Of a stretch of 6,041 nt of DNA, positions 4,101-6,041 are shown in pieces. Location of the stretch: assembly GCA_902800255.1 (NCBI GenBank), contig CADCDV010000079.1:1-6041 (forward strand), given 5' to 3'. Position 1 is the first letter of the stretch. Each line of letters starts with the position of its first letter. The DNA is from an uncultured Erysipelotrichaceae bacterium. GTDB lineage: Bacteria > Bacillota_I > Bacilli_A > RFN20 > CAG-826. A model generated the notes under the pieces. That model saw only the letters and a program-made list of their open reading frames with translations, did not search any database and had not been told where the DNA came from. The position numbers and the translations under genes were made by a program.

Positions 4101-5704
4101 GAGATTTCTCGGAAGTGAGCTATAGCATCGTCGCCCCTATCTTGAAAGGCGAATACGAGGCAAGCTTCTATCCTGTTTATGTTTCTGAGGATTCGAATAG
4201 CATCAGCCTTTATAACTACGACACCTCTTCTGAGATGGCGGAAATCCATATCGATACCGCGAATGCTAAGGCAATCGATGATCCATCTCTCATCGATCCA
4301 ACCGAGAGGAAAGGCAAGGACGGAGAGATTCCGGTCTATAACTACGTTAACGCAACCATTTCCGTCGACCATTGCGATGAGAAATACGCGCTTAACCAAG
4401 TGAGCGGAAAGGTCAAAGTAAGAGGAAACTACACCTCCACTTACGCCAAAAAGCCAATCAGAATCAAATTCGAAAACAAGCAATCGATGCTTGGTCTCAA
4501 TAACAACGCCAAACTCAAGAGCTGGGTTTTGCTTGCGTGCTGGAAAGACACTTCTCTCCTTAGAGACGCCAGTGCTTTCTATCTTGGTAACGCCCTTGTC
4601 GAAAGCGATGGCTTCTATTGCTCTGATTTCAGATTCGTGAAGGTCTATCTCAATAACGAATACAATGGCGTCTATCTTTTGGCCGAACAACAGCAAATCG
4701 ATGGCAAACGCGTCAATATCCCTGAATCAAAAAGCGAGACCGACTCGGTGAAAACCGGCTACTTCCTTGAATTCGATGGCTATTACGCGAATGAGCCAGA
4801 CATTCAGAAATTCACCATTAACTATAACGTTATCAAGACTGGCAACAATGGTTTTACCATTACGAATGATATTATGAACAACGCTCAGCACGATTTTGCC
4901 AAAAAGGTGACTCAGAACATCTGGAAAGTCGCCTATGATGCGGTCAAGAATAGCCACTCCAATCTAACGAGCGCCCCTTACCACACCTTGGATGTCAATG
5001 GCGATTATGTCGTTGATACGACAATCGAGACCCCTTATCAGGCCGTCAGCAAAGTCATGGACGTCAATTCCCTTATCGATATGTATCTCCTTCACGAGAT
5101 CTTAGAGGACCGCGATATCGGTTTCTCTTCCTTCTATTTCTCGCTCGACTATAGCGAAACCGGAAACAGGAAGCTTACCTTTAACGCTCCATGGGATTTC
5201 GACTATGCGACTGGCAACAGCACCTTTGAGAACGCCCTCAAGATGACCCTCAATACGAATAAGCTCGCTAGCGATGGAAGACTTACATCAAACAGGAAGA
5301 AACTCACTAGCGCCGCTAACTTAACTAAAGCGGACTTCACATTCACGAATAAAGACGCCCTATATTGCTCGAAGACCGATAACCCATGGTTCCTTGTCTT
5401 CAATAATGAGAGCTGGCTCTGGAACAAACTCTATGCCCGTTATCAAAAAGCAAGCGAAGCGGGTCTCTTCTCCTCTCTCTTAACGATGATCGACACCTAT
5501 ACCACCCAGTATGAGGATGAGTTCAATGAGAACTTCGTCAAATGGAGCGGTTCCTTAGGAATCACCCTTTCTGGATATCAGCCAGACCTCGTCAAAATGT
5601 TCGTTAACCAAAAACAAGCCGCCCAATATCTTAGGATCTGGCTTGAAGCGAGAATCGAAGGGCTTGGTACTGCTTTGCAGAGAAAAGCCACTCCTGCTAA
5701 CTAA
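4070..5704 (+). CDS. 3' part of the CotH lipoprotein: CotH kinase-like domain
   Basis: The frame is open from 4001; the ATG at 4070 is only its first methionine, and it has no ribosome-binding site, so it is probably not a true start. Numbered from that ATG (544 residues), residues 1-39 complete the second InlB-type repeat (ending ASFYPVYV). The CotH domain (Pfam CotH type) covers about 87-385. It has RGNYTSTYAKKPIRIKF at 118-134 with the probable nucleotide-binding lysine K133, the segment SWVLLACWKDTSLLRDASAF, then VYLNNEYNGVYLLAE at 192-206 with E206, an HEILEDRD segment with D349, and PWDFDYATGN at 374-383 with the metal-binding-type aspartates D376 and D378. Residues 437-535 are a helical tail found behind this domain in related proteins. 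All key motifs are present, so the kinase-like core looks intact. The stop codon overlaps that of the convergent TfoX-domain gene. Confidence 0.88.
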   Translation: MEQGGSSIALRDFSEVSYSIVAPILKGEYEASFYPVYVSEDSNSISLYNYDTSSEMAEIHIDTANAKAIDDPSLIDPTERKGKDGEIPVYNYVNATISVDHCDEKYALNQVSGKVKVRGNYTSTYAKKPIRIKFENKQSMLGLNNNAKLKSWVLLACWKDTSLLRDASAFYLGNALVESDGFYCSDFRFVKVYLNNEYNGVYLLAEQQQIDGKRVNIPESKSETDSVKTGYFLEFDGYYANEPDIQKFTINYNVIKTGNNGFTITNDIMNNAQHDFAKKVTQNIWKVAYDAVKNSHSNLTSAPYHTLDVNGDYVVDTTIETPYQAVSKVMDVNSLIDMYLLHEILEDRDIGFSSFYFSLDYSETGNRKLTFNAPWDFDYATGNSTFENALKMTLNTNKLASDGRLTSNRKKLTSAANLTKADFTFTNKDALYCSKTDNPWFLVFNNESWLWNKLYARYQKASEAGLFSSLLTMIDTYTTQYEDEFNENFVKWSGSLGITLSGYQPDLVKMFVNQKQAAQYLRIWLEARIEGLGTALQRKATPAN

Positions 5705-5997
5705 TTTCCTTCTTTTAAATCTTTGATAGCAAGATAGACCAGTTCTTTTATTTCGTCTGGGTCTTCGCTATCGATTAATAACATCGGCTTTGCGGATGGA
5801 TATGGAATCTGGTCTTTTAGACCATACTTTTCCAAAGATTTCGTTTTCTTGATGAGGAAGTTATTGTCATAGACCCCACCGAAAAGAGTGCCATCTTTAT
5901 AGAGCATGAATTCACCCATCATCTTCCTATAGGTGATTCCATCCACTTCTCTTAATAGTTCGAGAACGTATTCAAGGTAATCGTTTGAGCTTGCCAT
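5701..5997 (-). CDS. TfoX/Sxy N-terminal domain protein
   Basis: The 98-residue product matches the TfoX N-terminal domain over its whole length. It has a helical start (SSNDYLEYVLELLREV), the family core GITYRKMMGEFMLYKDGTLFG with GGVYDNNFLIK, the PYPSAKPMLLID segment, and a final helix (DEIKELVYLAIKDL). TfoX/Sxy of gamma-proteobacteria regulates competence, but short one-domain relatives like this one are widespread in Firmicutes; their role is not established, and no competence function should be assumed. The ATG at 5997 gives the usual N-terminus. There is no Shine-Dalgarno sequence; a CATAAT hexamer ends six bases before the ATG. The TAG stop (5703-5701) overlaps the TAA of the CotH gene within the tetramer CTAA, so the two genes converge with no room for a terminator. 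Confidence 0.93.
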   Translation of the reverse strand: MASSNDYLEYVLELLREVDGITYRKMMGEFMLYKDGTLFGGVYDNNFLIKKTKSLEKYGLKDQIPYPSAKPMLLIDSEDPDEIKELVYLAIKDLKEGN

Positions 5998-6003
5998 GAG
6001 TCA

Positions 6004-6009
6004 ATTATG
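6004..6009 (-). promoter_or_regulatory. -10-like hexamer just upstream of the TfoX-domain gene
   Basis: CATAAT (5 of 6 to TATAAT) on the minus strand ends six bases before the ATG at 5997, the same spacing as the TAGAAT before the cysteine synthase-like gene. T-rich DNA lies upstream of it. No good TTGACA-type box sits at 17 bases. It suggests a leaderless message but is not proof. Confidence 0.35.
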
Positions 6010-6026
6010 CCAAAAAAGAAAAAACT

Positions 6027-6032
6027 TTGACA
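6027..6032 (+). promoter_or_regulatory. Possible -35 box of a gene beyond the right edge
   Basis: A perfect TTGACA occurs on the plus strand nine bases from the window end, divergent from the TfoX-domain gene. Its -10 box would fall outside the window, so this cannot be tested here. Confidence 0.2.
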
Positions 6033-6041
6033 CTCACATAT

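Larger units (their letters stand above)
3678..5704 (+). pseudogene. CotH-family surface lipoprotein gene interrupted by one frameshift
   Basis: The signal peptide, first InlB-type repeat and the start of a second are read from the ATG at 3678. The rest of the second repeat and the whole CotH kinase-like domain continue in the -1 frame. Reading the -1 frame upstream of 4070 gives PFFIFQGWS joined to MEQGGSS, where FQGWS matches RFLGWS of the first repeat; this shows that the coding frame extends left of the ATG at 4070 and that the two parts were one gene. One extra base in the overlap would restore a 675-residue lipoprotein. CotH-family proteins are atypical protein kinases, best known from Bacillus spore coats; many gut bacteria carry lipoprotein versions of unknown role. 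Without the frameshift being overcome, the kinase-like domain has no signal peptide. The cause could be a real mutation, a sequencing or assembly error, or ribosomal slippage; the sequence alone cannot decide. Confidence 0.8.

Noticed and set aside
4097..4696. 199-codon minus-strand open frame inside the CotH gene
   Set aside because: It is antisense to a clear CotH domain; its length is explained by codon bias of the sense gene.

Overview
The window looks like a piece of an uncultured, gut-type low-to-mid-GC Bacilli or Mollicutes-related genome. The reasons are lysine-rich lipoprotein signal peptides ending in ASC, InlB-type (Listeria-Bacteroides) repeats joined to a CotH kinase-like domain, Big_2 Ig-like domains, and a stand-alone TfoX N-terminal domain protein. 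This placement is inference from protein style, not from a marker gene. All visible tryptophans in the recognised genes are TGG, and no internal TGA is needed, so the standard code fits.

Layout, left to right. On the minus strand at 1-162 is the N-terminal part of a PLP-dependent cysteine synthase-like enzyme that runs off the left edge. Next, on the minus strand at 277-1713, is a multi-pass membrane protein of unrecognised function with an internal PH-like domain. A strong rho-independent terminator at 1736-1761 separates it from the minus-strand gene at 1783-3324. That gene encodes a secreted lipoprotein built as two tandem copies of a Big_2 Ig-like domain plus a carbohydrate-binding-module-like beta-sandwich. 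A non-coding region of about 350 bases (3325-3677) follows. It is the divergent control region between this gene and a plus-strand gene at 3678-5704. It holds a Shine-Dalgarno site separated from its start codon by a perfect 18-base palindrome, a second hairpin, and a larger nested inverted repeat. The plus-strand gene is a CotH-family surface lipoprotein broken by one frameshift near 4046-4069: the signal peptide and first InlB-type repeat are in one frame, and the kinase-like domain is in the next. At the right, on the minus strand at 5701-5997, is a 98-residue TfoX N-terminal domain protein whose stop codon overlaps the CotH stop codon tail to tail.

The two divergent genes are both predicted cell-surface lipoproteins with binding-type modules, so the centre of the window reads as a surface-adhesion or envelope locus. 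The flanking genes (cysteine synthase-like, TfoX domain) look like unrelated housekeeping or accessory genes. No RNA gene, CRISPR array, insertion sequence or phage gene was seen. The points most worth a second look are the CotH frameshift, with its shortened second repeat, and the palindrome placed between ribosome-binding site and start codon.
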